Notes: generated by a model not told the origin, from the sequence alone. A DNA stretch of 64,000 nucleotides from JAENVU01 sp963756815 (GCA_963756815.1 CAVWPR010000038.1:1-64000), one strand, 5' to 3'; counted from the stretch's first letter, positions 20,064 to 30,266 are shown. Program-made: numbers and translations.

Positions 20064-20882
20064 TCACGAGTCGGGGGTCGGCTCGACGCCGGCCGCGTCG
20101 ATCGGGCGGGGACGCGGCAGGGTGTTGATGACGCTCACGGTGACCCCACCGTCCACGAGGAGCTCGGTGCCGTTGATGTAGCCGGCACCCTCGGAGAGGA
20201 GGAACAGGACCGCGGCGGCAACGTCCGATGGTGTGCCCAATCGTCCGAGCGGCACCCGCTCGGATCGGAGTCGGCGAATCTCGGGATCCGCGTAGATCGC
20301 CTCGGACATCCCGGCGTCGATGAGGCCCGGCGCCACGGCGTTGACGCGGATTCCGGTCGGCCCCCATTCGAGCGCCATCTGCTGGGTGAGCCGGGCGACG
20401 GCGGCCTTGGTCGCGCCGTACGCGCCGGCGTTGGGGCCGGGAGCGACTCCGTTCATCGACGTGATCGCGACGATCGACCCCCGGGTTCCCGCGGCGAGCA
20501 TGCGGAGGGCGGCGGCCCGAGCGGTCAGGAAGGTGCCGGTGAGGTTGACGTCCACGACCGCCCGCCAGTCCTCGGTGCTCATCTCGAGCAGTGGGCCGAA
20601 CCGGACGATGCCCGCGTTGCAGACCACGGCGTCCGGTGCCGGTGCGCCCGTGACCGTCGCGAACTGATCGAGCGCGGCGTCGAGCGCGGACTCGTCACAC
20701 GTGTCGGCGGCGAGCGCGACCGCGGTCGCGCCGATCGACTCGACGGTGCGCGACGCGGCCCCGAAGTCTCGATCGAGGACGCCGACCGTCCACCCGGCGT
20801 CCGCGGCCGCGTGCGCGAGCGCGGCCCCGAGGCCGCTCCCGGCACCGGTGACGATGACCGATCCGTCCCGACGAGCCGTCAT
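20064..20882 (-). CDS. Short-chain dehydrogenase/reductase
   Basis: 272 residues, classical SDR, NAD(P)-dependent oxidoreductase. Cofactor motif VTGAGSGLGAALA at residues 10-22, VCNAGIVRFG (NAG), catalytic Ser in VAITSMNGV, and YGATKAAVARL (YxxxK). The C-terminal YINGTELLVDGG is typical. ATG 20882 overlaps the stop of the upstream amidohydrolase (ATGA), implying coupling; longer upstream starts cover that gene and were rejected. Probably oxidises an alcohol intermediate of the regulon. Confidence 0.9.
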   Translation of the reverse strand: MTARRDGSVIVTGAGSGLGAALAHAAADAGWTVGVLDRDFGAASRTVESIGATAVALAADTCDESALDAALDQFATVTGAPAPDAVVCNAGIVRFGPLLEMSTEDWRAVVDVNLTGTFLTARAAALRMLAAGTRGSIVAITSMNGVAPGPNAGAYGATKAAVARLTQQMALEWGPTGIRVNAVAPGLIDAGMSEAIYADPEIRRLRSERVPLGRLGTPSDVAAAVLFLLSEGAGYINGTELLVDGGVTVSVINTLPRPRPIDAAGVEPTPDS

Positions 20883-22210
20883 GACCGGGCAAGGTCCCAG
20901 GTGAGGGGCCGCGTCGACCACGAACCGACGTGTTCGCCTGCGAGCGCGCGCCGTTCGGGCCACGGACGGTCGAGGTCGACCGCGACCCCACGTGAGAAGA
21001 CGTGGCGCAAGCGTGAGCGGTCTCCGAGCACCGCGATGTCGGTCGCCGGGTCTCCGTCGATCACGATGAGATCGGCGGCGGCTCCGGCGCGCACGACCCC
21101 GATCGAGTCGTCGGGTCGACGAAGCGCGAGTGCACCATTGCGCGTCGCGCAGCGGATCGCTTCGACCGGTGTGAGACCGAGCACCTCGACGAACAGCTCG
21201 AGCTCACGAGCGTGCCAGTGCCCGTAGGGGGTGAGCGAGAACCCGCTCTCGGAGCCGCAGAGCAAGCGCACACCGGCAGCGTGCGCGCGTCGGATCATCT
21301 CGGCGGTCGCGGCGATCTCGCCTCGGAAGATGTCGACCTGGCTCGTCGCCGCGCCGACCTTGGCGCCGTGGTCGGCCAGGTTCGCGAGAAAGGTGAAGGT
21401 GGGGGCGATGGCGGCGCCGGAGGCGACCACGGCGTCGAGGGCGGCGGCGTCGAGGTAGCTGGCGTGCAGGATCAGGTCGACGCCGGCCTCCGCGGCGAGG
21501 CGCGTCGACTCGGCACTGCGACAGTGCGCGACCGTCGGGGTTCCGAGCGCGTGCGCGGTGTCGGTGACCAGCCTGAGCTCCTCGGCGGACCAGACCGTGA
21601 GCTCGCCGTCGGAGCGGGGCAACGAGCCGGTGACGTGGATCTTGATCCAGTCGGCACCGTGCTTGATCTGCCGGCGCGTGGTGCGCACGATCTCGTCGCG
21701 ATCGCCCATGACGGCGGCGTAGCCGAGCGTGCCGCGATCGGGGATGAGCCGGCCCGCAGTTCCCCCGGCGGTGGTGAGGAGCGCGTTCATGCCGGACGAC
21801 ATCCGCGGTCCCTCGACGAGACCGGCCTCGATCCCGTCGCGCAGTGCGGGGCCGAGGTCGAAGATGCAATCGGCGTCGAGGAAGCCCGTGACGCCGGCGC
21901 GGAGCAGCTTGGGGACGTTGTGGGCGGCGACCAACATCGCCCGGGACTGCTCGCGATGGAAGAACAATTCGTCGTTGCTGGCCGGCTCGCCGAAGGTGAT
22001 GTGGCAATGCGCGTCGATCAGTCCGGGCATCACCGTGAGACCCGACACGTCCACCTTGGTGATGCCGGGACCATCGGCGTCGCGAGCGGCTCCGCCGACC
22101 GCGATGATGCGGTCCACTTCGAAGAGCACGTCGGTGTCGGCCAGAGGTGGGGCGCCGGTCCCGTCGATGACGCTGCCGCCGCTGAGGAGCATTCGCTCAC
22201 CCGAGACCAT
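20879..22210 (-). CDS. Amidohydrolase family protein (imidazolonepropionase/prolidase-like)
   Basis: 443 residues, intact. Composite-domain amidohydrolase with the N-terminal beta-sandwich (MLLSGGSVIDGTGAPPLADT), metal motif MPGLIDAHCHITFG (HxH), a likely metal-bridging Lys in GADWIKIHVTG, His in PTVAHCRSAE and LILHASYLD, and a late acidic residue near LLCGSESGFS, where homologues usually show GTD or GSD. It hydrolyses a C-N or similar bond of unknown substrate. It lies between the Rieske oxygenase (13-base gap) and the SDR gene (ATGA overlap). Confidence 0.85.
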   Translation of the reverse strand: MVSGERMLLSGGSVIDGTGAPPLADTDVLFEVDRIIAVGGAARDADGPGITKVDVSGLTVMPGLIDAHCHITFGEPASNDELFFHREQSRAMLVAAHNVPKLLRAGVTGFLDADCIFDLGPALRDGIEAGLVEGPRMSSGMNALLTTAGGTAGRLIPDRGTLGYAAVMGDRDEIVRTTRRQIKHGADWIKIHVTGSLPRSDGELTVWSAEELRLVTDTAHALGTPTVAHCRSAESTRLAAEAGVDLILHASYLDAAALDAVVASGAAIAPTFTFLANLADHGAKVGAATSQVDIFRGEIAATAEMIRRAHAAGVRLLCGSESGFSLTPYGHWHARELELFVEVLGLTPVEAIRCATRNGALALRRPDDSIGVVRAGAAADLIVIDGDPATDIAVLGDRSRLRHVFSRGVAVDLDRPWPERRALAGEHVGSWSTRPLTWDLARS

Positions 22211-22223
22211 GGTGCGCCGGTCC

Positions 22224-23439
22224 TCAGGCCGGTTCGACGAAATCGTCGAGCGCGTCGGAGACGGCCGTGCCTGCGGGCAGCGCGTCGGGTCCGATGGCGA
22301 GGTCGACGGCGCGCTGGAAGTGGTGGATGAGCCGCTCGTGCCATCCGATCTGGAACGGACGCGCGCCGGGCGAGGACACCGAGGCCTGGATCGGCGCCAT
22401 GTTCGCGGTGTCCTGGGCCATGACCGTGTCGAAGAGGGCCATGCGTTCCACGTGATCGGGCGGAATCTCCTCGCCCGCCCACGCCGGTGCGTACCACCGC
22501 AGCTCGAGCTCGGTGTGATCCACGTCGACGGGCCACATGCAGAGAAAGGTGAACGCGCCCGTGTCCATCGGCACGACCAGGTTGGGGAAGATCCCGTAGG
22601 AGGTCGACGTCTGCCGCCACAGCAGCCCGACCGCGGGGTTGTCGAACTCCGGTGACACCATCGGGAAGTCGCGCAGCTCGGCCCGCTTCTCCACGGTCAA
22701 CCGGCTGTTGCCGTGGGGGAGCATCGCCACGGTCACGGATTGGTCGTCGTAGAGCAGTGCCGCGTTGTCGGGATGGACGGTGCGGACGTGGTACACCTCG
22801 AGGAACGCGTCGACCATGAGCTTCCAGTTGCACGCGAGTCGGTGCACCTTCGTGCCGACGAGGCGCATCGACGGGCCGTCGATCTCGGACATCTGGTCGC
22901 CGATCGGACCGAGGAAGTCGAGCAGCGGGCGGGCCTGGGCGTCCTCGCTCACGAACACCCAGCCGTCCCAGGTCTCGCAGCGGACCGGCACGAGCCCGAG
23001 CGTCGGTGGTGTCGAGCTCCGGGAAGCTGCGGGCATCGGGGACGGCCTTCAGCGCGCCATCGGTCCCGTAGGACCACGAGTGGTAGCGGCAGGTGAGTCG
23101 GCGCGCGGTGCCGCACTCGTCGCGGACGACGGGCGCGCCGCGGTGCCGGCAGGCGTTGTAGAAGGCGCGCAGCACGCCGTCGTCACCGCGGACGATGACG
23201 ACGGGTGCGCCCGATCGCGTGAACGTCCGGTAGGAGCCCGGCTCGGGCCACTCGGACGTATGGCCCGCGAACAGCCACGAACGAGCGAAGATGCGCTCCC
23301 GTTCGAGTCGGAAGAACTCGGGGTCGGTGTAGCGACCCGTGGGGATCGGCGGCACGGGGATCGCGTCGGGCGGCGGACCGGTCCGGGACTTCTCCGCCTC
23401 CATCCGCTCGCGGATGGTGCGTTCCAGGGTCACGTCCAT
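22224..23439 (-). CDS. Rieske non-haem iron oxygenase, alpha subunit, one frameshift
   Basis: Terminal oxygenase of about 405 residues. The Rieske 2Fe-2S centre is CRHRGAPVV ... CRYHSWSYG (CxH ... CxxH). The mononuclear iron site is in NWKLMVDAFLEVYHVRTVH, giving two His, with a later Asp. One extra G near 23010 (plus-strand GTCGGTGGTGTCG) breaks the frame; removing it joins PELDTT to LGLVPVRCETWDGWVF. ATG 23439 has GAGGAG 5 bases upstream. No small subunit, ferredoxin or reductase is adjacent, so electron transfer must come from elsewhere. Probably hydroxylates or demethylates an aromatic or terpenoid substrate. Confidence 0.88.
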
Positions 23440-23507
23440 GCCGTCTCCTCGCGTGGCGCGGCGCTTCGATGGGCGCCCCGTTCGTGCGGACCGCTCGCGA
23501 CGCACGT

Positions 23508-24338
23508 TCATGGGTGGAGACGGTCCAGGTTCTCCCAGGGGGAGATGACGAGCTGGATCGCGTCCTCGAACACCAGCACGTGCACCGGCTCGGGCTCGAC
23601 GAGCTCGGCCCAGGGTGTGCCGTCGACGATCGTGTATCCGGATGCAGGAACCGCGCGCTGCTTGGGATCGACCATCCCGGCGTCGTAGTAGGTGCGGTCG
23701 CAGATGCCGTTGCCCCAGTAGATGAAGTCGTTCGCGGTGGCCCACTCCGGAGCCGGCGCGACGCGCGGCGCGGCGTCGCCCGGCGGAACGTCGATGGTGC
23801 ATTCGAACGCGGTCGGACCGGTGCCGACGCGGGTCTCGATGACCGATCCGCGTCGCTCGTGGATCACCGACGAGGCGCGCGTGATGATGTCGACCGGGTC
23901 CATCGACGTCTGGGAGGACCGCGCGTCGAACACCAGGTAGCGCGGGACCCCTGACGCGTCGGCGACGAAGACCGACCACTCGGCTCGGAGGCCGTTCGCC
24001 AGTCCCGAGACGCGGTACACGTTGACCGTGAGCAGGTGGGCGGGCTCGTCGTCGTCGAGGCACCGGATCGGCGTCGGCTCCAGGCCGGCCGGCAGACCGA
24101 GACGTACGCCCAGCTGCTCGACGATCTCGGCGCGGATTCGGAACACGAAGTACACCGACGGCGGATCGGCCTCCACCGTGAAGTTGACCAACGGCTGCTC
24201 GCGCCCGATGGCGATCATGAACGCCTGACGGAGGGCGAGCTGCGCGTACAGGAAGCGCTTGAGCGCCGTGCGGCCGCGCCGACCGGCCGGTGTGAGCGGT
24301 CGGGTGAGTGGTCGGGTGAGTGGTGTGGTCGGCATCAC
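23508..24338 (-). CDS. Acetoacetate-decarboxylase-like protein of unknown function
   Basis: About 276 residues, intact. The core pattern (LGLPAGLEPTPIRCLDDDEP, LLTVNVYRVSGLANGLRAEW, VPRYLVFDARSS, ANDFIYWGNGICDRTYYDAG) resembles acetoacetate-decarboxylase-fold proteins, but I cannot place the Schiff-base Lys, so this is a weak family guess. The N-terminus holds a small tandem repeat, LTRPLTRPLTP, encoded by 12-base direct repeats near 24297-24325. It starts at GTG 24338 or ATG 24335, right after the carotenoid oxygenase 2 stop, so the two are co-translated. Confidence 0.55.
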   Translation of the reverse strand: MMPTTPLTRPLTRPLTPAGRRGRTALKRFLYAQLALRQAFMIAIGREQPLVNFTVEADPPSVYFVFRIRAEIVEQLGVRLGLPAGLEPTPIRCLDDDEPAHLLTVNVYRVSGLANGLRAEWSVFVADASGVPRYLVFDARSSQTSMDPVDIITRASSVIHERRGSVIETRVGTGPTAFECTIDVPPGDAAPRVAPAPEWATANDFIYWGNGICDRTYYDAGMVDPKQRAVPASGYTIVDGTPWAELVEPEPVHVLVFEDAIQLVISPWENLDRLHP

Positions 24339-26040
24339 TCAGACCATGGGGACTGCATCATCGAGCTCGGCGGCCACGTCGCGGGCCGTCCGCGCGAGAT
24401 CGTCGGGGAGCTCGGCGACACGGTCGAGGTCCTCGGCGAAGCGCGTGCGCGCTCGTTCGTCGCTCGGCACCGCACGCGGCATCCAGGCCGAATGCAGGAT
24501 GAAGGGCACCGCATGGCCGGGCGCCGCCAGCGTGCACACCGGACCGCCGCCGACGTTGTCGGCCGCGAAGATCTCCACGCGGAAGCCTCGGTCGCTCATC
24601 ACCGGCACGACGACCCACCCGTGGAGTCCGCCCGGCTGCTCGCCGCCGTGGGCGCTGCGTCCGTCCTGTCCGGGCGCGACCGGGACGAAGATCGGTGACG
24701 ACGGAAGATCGCCGACATCGGCGAACCGGTACTCCGAGATCGTCTGCAGGCCGTCCCAGCTGTGCGTCGCGATCGACGCGGTGGTCTCGGCGGCCGGCCA
24801 CAGGGCACGGTCGACCCGATCGCCGTAGAGATCGAGCATGCGCTGGACGATCGCCTCGGGACGGAAGCCGTGGTACACGCTGTGGAACGCCTCCGGTGCG
24901 AGCCACCCTTCGGTCGACCAGTCGAACGCCGAGAGCTGGCGCGTGAGGAACCGCTCCGGGTCGTACAGCCTCGCCATCTCCGTACGGTCACCGGTCTCCG
25001 GATCGAACCGCTGCATCGACGTCGTGGTCGGGGTCATCGGGAACCCGTACAGGCCGGCGAGCGCGGGATCGACCGGCCGACCGAAGGCGTCGGTGTCGCC
25101 GACGCGAGCCGCCATCGCGATGTCGGCGTTCTCGGTGTGCTCGAACATCACGACGACGCCGTCGGTGTCGTCGTACTGCGCGTAGTAGTGGTTGGTCTCC
25201 GGTGCCAGGTGGTACGTGCGGCACGCCACCTCGGTGCCCGGCGCGGCGGCCTCCAGGTCGGTCTTGCGAATGAGGTACACCGGCTCGTCCGGGTTGTTCG
25301 GTTCGGCGCGCTCGCCGCCGAACATCACTTGGGGCTCGACCTTGAACGCGCAGTCGGCGACCACCAGCCAGTCGCGGGTCTGGGTGATGGTGTGGACGGA
25401 CTGGGGCATCGAGCGCGCCGGCGATCGGCCACGACCGGATGGGACCCTCGCCGTCCCAGCGCACGATCGAGAGCTGGCCGAAGTAGGTGTTCACCGTCCA
25501 GAGGCAGTCGCGGTCGGGATCGATCACCGGGTGGGCGGTGCTCGTGATCATGGGCAGGACCGGGCCGGGCATGAGATCGAACACGTGCCACTCGTCGGCG
25601 CGCCCGACCTCGCCGAGGAACTCCAGCGAGTACGGATCGACCTCCACCGGCCGCCCGACGTCCCACGTCATGAACAGACGGTCACCCCAGGGCAGCGGTG
25701 CCGTATTGGCCGCGTTGACGAGTCCGAACGGTGACTGCACTCCGAGCATGGTCGCGTCGAAGACGTCCGGGCGCTTGTGTTGGAGTCGTGCACTCGGTGA
25801 ATCGATCCAGGCCTGGCGCCACGCGTAGGTGCCGGGCGCGGCACCGAAGCTCTCGGGTTGCAACGACAGGCGGTAGCTCATGCCCGCGCCGAAGAACGCA
25901 TGGGGCGGGCCGAGCGTCGTGGTGTGCGGCGCGCTGATGATGACCTCGCCGCCGATGCCGACGGGCATCTCGCCGCCCACCACCGCGAGATCGCGGTTCT
26001 CGGGCGTCACCGGGGAGAGCACGGAACGAGGCAGCGGCAT
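24339..26040 (-). CDS. Carotenoid oxygenase family protein, copy 2, one frameshift
   Basis: Second RPE65/carotenoid-cleavage-family enzyme, about 567 residues and quite diverged from copy 1. His-containing segments fit the four-His iron site: ITSTAHPVIDPDRD, MPQSVHTITQTRDW, VMFEHTENADIAM and PFILHSAWMPRA. The family-like N-terminus includes GAGMSYRLSLQPESFGAAPG. One shift near 25412 separates the first ~210 residues from the rest. It follows tetR by 14 bases and abuts the decarboxylase-like gene, so it is probably the first enzyme of this operon. Substrate unknown. Confidence 0.75.
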
Positions 26041-26054
26041 GCGTGGGGCTCGAT

Positions 26055-26648
26055 TCAGTCGGCGGGCGCGGCCAGGCCGCGGATGAGGTTGTCGATGACG
26101 GTGTCGATGACCCGGGCTTCGTACTCCGCGCCCAGTCCGATGCCGGCCAGCAGCACGCTCGCGGTTCCGTGGGCCGCGGCCCAGAGCGCGATGGCGACCA
26201 GCAACGGGTCGTCACGGCGCAGCGCGCCGGACAGCATCGCGGCATCGATCGCGGCCGCGCCGCGGGCGAACGCCTTGGACGCGGCGGGCAGTTCCTCGGC
26301 TGCGGGCTGGGGCGTCCAGTCGGGCCGGAACAGGAACATCACCTGGAACAACGCCGGGTCGTCGCGTGCGTGCTCCACGTACGCGACGGCCTGCTGGCGG
26401 ATCTGCTCGATGGGATCCGTGGCCTCGATGGCGTCGAACCGCTCGATCAGTCGCTCGAACTCGAGCTCGGCGACGCCTCGGAGCAGGTCGAGCTTGTCGT
26501 CGATGTGTGCGTACAACGCGGGTGCGGTCACGCCGAGCCGAGCGCCCATCCGGCGCAACGACAGACCGTCGAGGCCGTCGGACGCCAGGATGTCCCGCGC
26601 CACCGAGATGATCGCCTCGCGGGTCAACGGTGGGCGATCGCTCGTCAT
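26055..26648 (-). CDS. TetR-family transcriptional regulator
   Basis: 197 residues. N-terminal TetR HTH at residues 8-55: TREAIISVARDILASDGLDG, LSLRRMGARLGVTAPALYAH. A C-terminal ligand domain of the TetR_C type follows (DPALFQVMFLFRPDW). ATG 26648 is 14 bases from operator B (26663-26678), consistent with autoregulation. It heads a minus-strand operon of nine genes to 17114. Identical operator architecture before carotenoid oxygenase 1 and the Liv-type importer suggests that it controls all three units, presumably relieved by a pathway metabolite. Confidence 0.92.
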   Translation of the reverse strand: MTSDRPPLTREAIISVARDILASDGLDGLSLRRMGARLGVTAPALYAHIDDKLDLLRGVAELEFERLIERFDAIEATDPIEQIRQQAVAYVEHARDDPALFQVMFLFRPDWTPQPAAEELPAASKAFARGAAAIDAAMLSGALRRDDPLLVAIALWAAAHGTASVLLAGIGLGAEYEARVIDTVIDNLIRGLAAPAD

Positions 26649-26662
26649 CGGTCCAACGTAAA

Positions 26663-26678
26663 CTAAACAGTGTTCACC
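26663..26678. promoter_or_regulatory. Operator site B before tetR
   Basis: Plus strand CTAAACAGTGTTCACC; read on the other strand GGTGAACACTGTTTAG. It keeps the GTGAAC-N3-GTT core of site A, with the second half-site weaker. It lies 14 bases upstream of the tetR start. A further GTAAAC just outside (26659-26664) may extend the site. Confidence 0.6.
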
Positions 26679-26794
26679 TGTCCAGGATCGCGGAGCCGCC
26701 ACCGGTCATCGGACGAGGTGGCGCGCGTCCGCGCTCCGACCGTCGCCATCGGGCTCCTCGGAACCGGTGGCCCCCTCACTCCGCGCTCGGCGCC

Positions 26795-27541
26795 TCACCC
26801 AGATAGCGCGGCCAACCGCTCGGGATCCGCGGCCAGGTCGCCGGCGGCGCCCGCCACGCTGATCCGACCCTGGGCCATCACGTACGCGCGGTCCGACACG
26901 GCGAGGACCGCGTTCACGTGCTGCTCCACGAGGAGGACCCCGATGCCGGTGTCGCGCGCGATCGCGGCCACGGCGGGGAGCAGGCTCTCGACGATGATCG
27001 GTGCCAGACCGAGGCTCAACTCGTCGATCATGAGGAGTTCGGGCCGACCGACCAGGGCGCGGGCGATGGCCAACATCTGCTGCTCGCCGCCCGACATCAG
27101 TCCGGCACGCCGGTCGATGATCGTCGCGAGCGCGGGAAAGTGCACCAGCGCGTGTTCGATGGCGTCGCGATCGCCGCGTCGCGCCGCGAGCCGCAGGTGT
27201 TCGCGTCCCGTGAGGCCGAAGAACAGTGCCCGATCCTCCGGAACGTGCGCGACCCCGCGGCGAACGAGTGTGAGCGCCTGGGTCGCGGCAGTGCGTCGCG
27301 TCGATCGGGGCTGCGGCGCGCCGAGCACCTCGATGTCGCCGCCGAGACGGGGCACCAGCCCGGAGATGGTGAGCAACGTGGTCGTCTTGCCGGCCCCGTT
27401 CGCACCGAGCAGCGCGACGACCTCACCGGCACCCACGCTGAGATCGATGCCGTGCACGACGGCCACTCCGCGGTAGCCCGCGACGAGCGCGCGAACCTCG
27501 AGCGCGGGTGGCTGCGGCTGCAATCGCACGGCCGTCGTCAT
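26795..27541 (-). CDS. livF: LivF-type ABC transporter ATPase
   Basis: 248-residue cytoplasmic ATPase of a branched-chain amino acid/amide-type (HAAT) importer. Walker A GANGAGKTTTL, Q-loop region AHVPEDRALF, signature LMSGGEQQMLA, Walker B ELLMIDELSLGLAP, H-loop LLVEQHV. ATG 27541 overlaps the livG stop (ATGA). Last gene of the livK-HM-G-F order. HAAT systems also import amides, aromatic acids and urea, so the cargo may be the pathway substrate. Confidence 0.93.
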   Translation of the reverse strand: MTTAVRLQPQPPALEVRALVAGYRGVAVVHGIDLSVGAGEVVALLGANGAGKTTTLLTISGLVPRLGGDIEVLGAPQPRSTRRTAATQALTLVRRGVAHVPEDRALFFGLTGREHLRLAARRGDRDAIEHALVHFPALATIIDRRAGLMSGGEQQMLAIARALVGRPELLMIDELSLGLAPIIVESLLPAVAAIARDTGIGVLLVEQHVNAVLAVSDRAYVMAQGRISVAGAAGDLAADPERLAALSG

Positions 27542-28284
27542 ACGACGCCGCCCAGATACGCCGCGATGACGGCCGGGTCCTCGCGCACGGCGGTGGGAGA
27601 GCCGGCGGCGATCACCTGCCCGAAGTTCAACACCGTGAGCTCGTCGCAGATGTCGAGCACCAACGACATGTCGTGGTCGACGAGGAGCACGCCGATGCCG
27701 GCGTCGGGAAGGGACCGCAGGATGCGACCGAGTTCGGCGGTCTCGGCCGGATCGAGCCCGGCGGCAGGTTCGTCGAGCAGCACGAGCCTGGGCGTGCGGG
27801 CGAGCGCCCGAGCGACACCGACCAGCCGACGCTGACCGTGCGACAGCGTCCCCGGGAGGACGTCGGCCAGGTCCCGCATGCCCACGACGTCGAGTGCGAG
27901 GTCGATGTTCGCGTTCCGTGCGCTCCGCCGCGGCGCAATGGCATCGACGACGGGGGACCACCACCGCGTCGTGCTCGCGGCGACGAGCAGGTTCTCGCGC
28001 ACGGTGAGATCGTCGAAGAGCTCGACCGACTGGAACGTGCGGACCAGCCCGCTGCGGGCGCGCTGGTGGGGTGGCAGTGCATCGATCCGAGTGCCGCCGA
28101 GGTCGACGCGTCCATGTGCGGGAACGAAGCCGCAGAGTGCGTCGATGGTGGTGGTCTTGCCCGCCCCGTTCGGTCCGATCAGGCCCATGATCCGATCGGA
28201 CTGCACCGAGAGCGAGACGTCGTCGACCGCCCGGAGTCCTCCGAAGTCGACGCGGAGCTCGGAGACCTCCAGGAGCGCGCTCAT
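27538..28284 (-). CDS. livG: LivG-type ABC transporter ATPase
   Basis: 248 residues. Walker A GPNGAGKTTTIDAL, VRTFQSVELFDDLTVREN (LivG-type Q-loop), signature LSHGQRRLVGVARAL, Walker B RLVLLDEPAAGLDP, H-loop LVDHDMSLVLDI. The usual LSxGQ reads LSHGQ. Overlaps both neighbours by ATGA, so the set is translationally coupled. Energises the fused permease upstream. Confidence 0.93.
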   Translation of the reverse strand: MSALLEVSELRVDFGGLRAVDDVSLSVQSDRIMGLIGPNGAGKTTTIDALCGFVPAHGRVDLGGTRIDALPPHQRARSGLVRTFQSVELFDDLTVRENLLVAASTTRWWSPVVDAIAPRRSARNANIDLALDVVGMRDLADVLPGTLSHGQRRLVGVARALARTPRLVLLDEPAAGLDPAETAELGRILRSLPDAGIGVLLVDHDMSLVLDICDELTVLNFGQVIAAGSPTAVREDPAVIAAYLGGVV

Positions 28285-30266
28285 CGGGCCCCGCGGAGCC
28301 GGGTGAAGCCGCGACGAACGGCCACGACGAGCCCGTCCGGCCAGAGGATCGCCACGGCGATCAGCGTGATGCCGCTCAGCGCGAACTGATAGCTCGACGC
28401 GTTCCCGGTGGCGCCGCCCTGGAGCTGGGTGAGCAGACCTCCGGACGCCAGCACTCCGGCGACGACGGCACCGCTCAGCGTGGCGATGCCGCCGAGATAG
28501 CAGAGCGCGAGGACGGCCAACGCGCCGACCACGAGGAACTGCTGCGGGGAGAGCGCGGGCAGCTCGTACGCGAGCAGCGCGCCGCCGAGGCCGGCGAACA
28601 ACGACGACACCGCGAACGCGTTGAGCTTGGTGGCGCTCACGTTGACGCCGGCAGCCGCGGCGGCGCGCTCGTTGCTGCGTACCGCCAGCCAGCGCAAGCC
28701 GGTCGGGCTCCGCCGCAGGTTCGCGACGGCCAACACGCTCACCGCCAGCACGATCACCGCGACGACGCCGAACGCGGCGCGAAAGTTCTGGTCCCCTCTC
28801 GCGAGGAAGCCGAGGTCCAGGCCGAAGAGGCGCGGCCGGGGTACGTGACTGAGCCCGTTGAGCGACGGCGAGCTGAAGACGAGCTGTTCGATCGCGACCG
28901 CGGCCGCGATGGTGGCCACCGCGAGCGACATCCCGCGCACCCGCACGGCGGGGAGACCCACCAGGATCCCGACGCCGACCGTGAGCGCCACCCCGAGGAG
29001 CGGAGCCCACGGGAAGGCCACACCGTCCACCGCGAGCTTGGCGGTGCTGAACGCCGCCAGGCCTGCGAACGCGTATTGCGCCAGCGAGATCTGGCCGACG
29101 TAGCCGGTGACCACGACGCACGAGAGACCGATGAGCGCAGCGATCGTGGAGACGACGATCGCGAGCCTCCACTGCGGGCCCAACGTGAACAGGGCGACGA
29201 TCGCGACACCGGCGAAGAGCAGGGTTGCCGCCGCCGGCCGCCGCGGCGCGGGCGCGGCAGGCAGGCGGGCCTCGGTGAGCGTCTCGCGGGTTGGGAGGTG
29301 CGAGCCGCGCACCGAGATCGCGATCAGGATCAGCAGGACCGGGAGCGCCTCGCGCAGGCCGCCGTTCGGGAGCCACTCCGGCAGCCAGTGAACCCGGCTC
29401 TGGAAGGTGGCGAGCCCACTCTGGGACATCCCGATCGCCAGTCCGGCGATCGTGGCGACGGCGAAGCCGTCGAGACCGGCCAGCAGCGCGGCGGCGAGGG
29501 CCGGCACCACGAGCAGACTGGACTCGGTGGGGTCGAGCTTGCTGGTGATGCCCGCGACGAGGATCATCGCGCCGCCCGCGAGCACCGACGCGATGATCCA
29601 GTTCAGCAGGCCCAACCGGTCGGGCGAGAGCCCGGTGAGGATCGCACCCTTCTCGTTCGCGGCCGCGGCCCGCGTCGCCAATCCGAAGCGGGTGTACCGG
29701 AACACCGCCCCGAGGCCGATCGCCACCGCGATCGCGAGCCCGGCGAGCACGAAGCTCGCGGTCGGGACCACCACGTCGCCGAATCGGACGACGCCGTCCG
29801 GGAGCAACGACGTGAGCTGCAACGACGCGGACCCGGCCCCGGTCTCGCTGACGCGGAGCTGCATCACGGACTGCAGGTACAGGAACAGGCCGAGCGACGC
29901 GACGACCCGCGCGAGCGGTGGCGAGTTGCGGAGCGGACGGAACACCAGCCCGTACACCACGCCGCCGACGATCGCAGCCACGACCAGCGCGATGGCGAGG
30001 GCCGTCAGCACCGTTGGTCGGTCGACGACGTGCACGCGCGTGGGGAGCCCGAGAATCGGCAGCATCAGGTCGCCGCCGCGATCGCTGCTGTTCAGGTCGA
30101 AGTTGCGCAGCGTGTAGTACACGTACGCGATGTACGTACCCATTGCGCAGTGGGCGAGGTTCACGACGTTCGACGCTCGGAACGTGAGGACCAGCCCGAT
30201 GGCCAACACCGCCAGCACGGCTCCGGCACCGAGGCCGGTGAGGGACTGCTGGAGATAGTCGGTCAC
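28281..30266 (-). CDS. Fused LivH-LivM ABC transporter permease
   Basis: 661 residues holding both HAAT permeases in one chain. The N-half (1-300) is LivH-like: LTFRASNVVNLAHCAMGTYI, VFRPLRNSPPLARVVASLGL, RYTRFGLATRAAAANEKGAI. A ~30-residue Pro/Ala-rich linker (LPAAPAPRRPAAAT) leads to the LivM half: GYVGQISLAQYAFAGLAAFS, LRRSPTGLRWLAVRSNERAA. About eighteen hydrophobic segments in total. In most bacteria these are separate genes, so fixed 1:1 stoichiometry is implied. Intact. Confidence 0.9.
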   Translation of the reverse strand: MTDYLQQSLTGLGAGAVLAVLAIGLVLTFRASNVVNLAHCAMGTYIAYVYYTLRNFDLNSSDRGGDLMLPILGLPTRVHVVDRPTVLTALAIALVVAAIVGGVVYGLVFRPLRNSPPLARVVASLGLFLYLQSVMQLRVSETGAGSASLQLTSLLPDGVVRFGDVVVPTASFVLAGLAIAVAIGLGAVFRYTRFGLATRAAAANEKGAILTGLSPDRLGLLNWIIASVLAGGAMILVAGITSKLDPTESSLLVVPALAAALLAGLDGFAVATIAGLAIGMSQSGLATFQSRVHWLPEWLPNGGLREALPVLLILIAISVRGSHLPTRETLTEARLPAAPAPRRPAAATLLFAGVAIVALFTLGPQWRLAIVVSTIAALIGLSCVVVTGYVGQISLAQYAFAGLAAFSTAKLAVDGVAFPWAPLLGVALTVGVGILVGLPAVRVRGMSLAVATIAAAVAIEQLVFSSPSLNGLSHVPRPRLFGLDLGFLARGDQNFRAAFGVVAVIVLAVSVLAVANLRRSPTGLRWLAVRSNERAAAAAGVNVSATKLNAFAVSSLFAGLGGALLAYELPALSPQQFLVVGALAVLALCYLGGIATLSGAVVAGVLASGGLLTQLQGGATGNASSYQFALSGITLIAVAILWPDGLVVAVRRGFTRLRGAR

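Noticed and set aside
24290..24335. Possible tandem-repeat or CRISPR-like element from GGTGAGTGGTCG repeats
   Set aside because: Only two to three 12-base units, in frame and encoding LTRP repeats at a protein N-terminus; no spacers and no cas genes.
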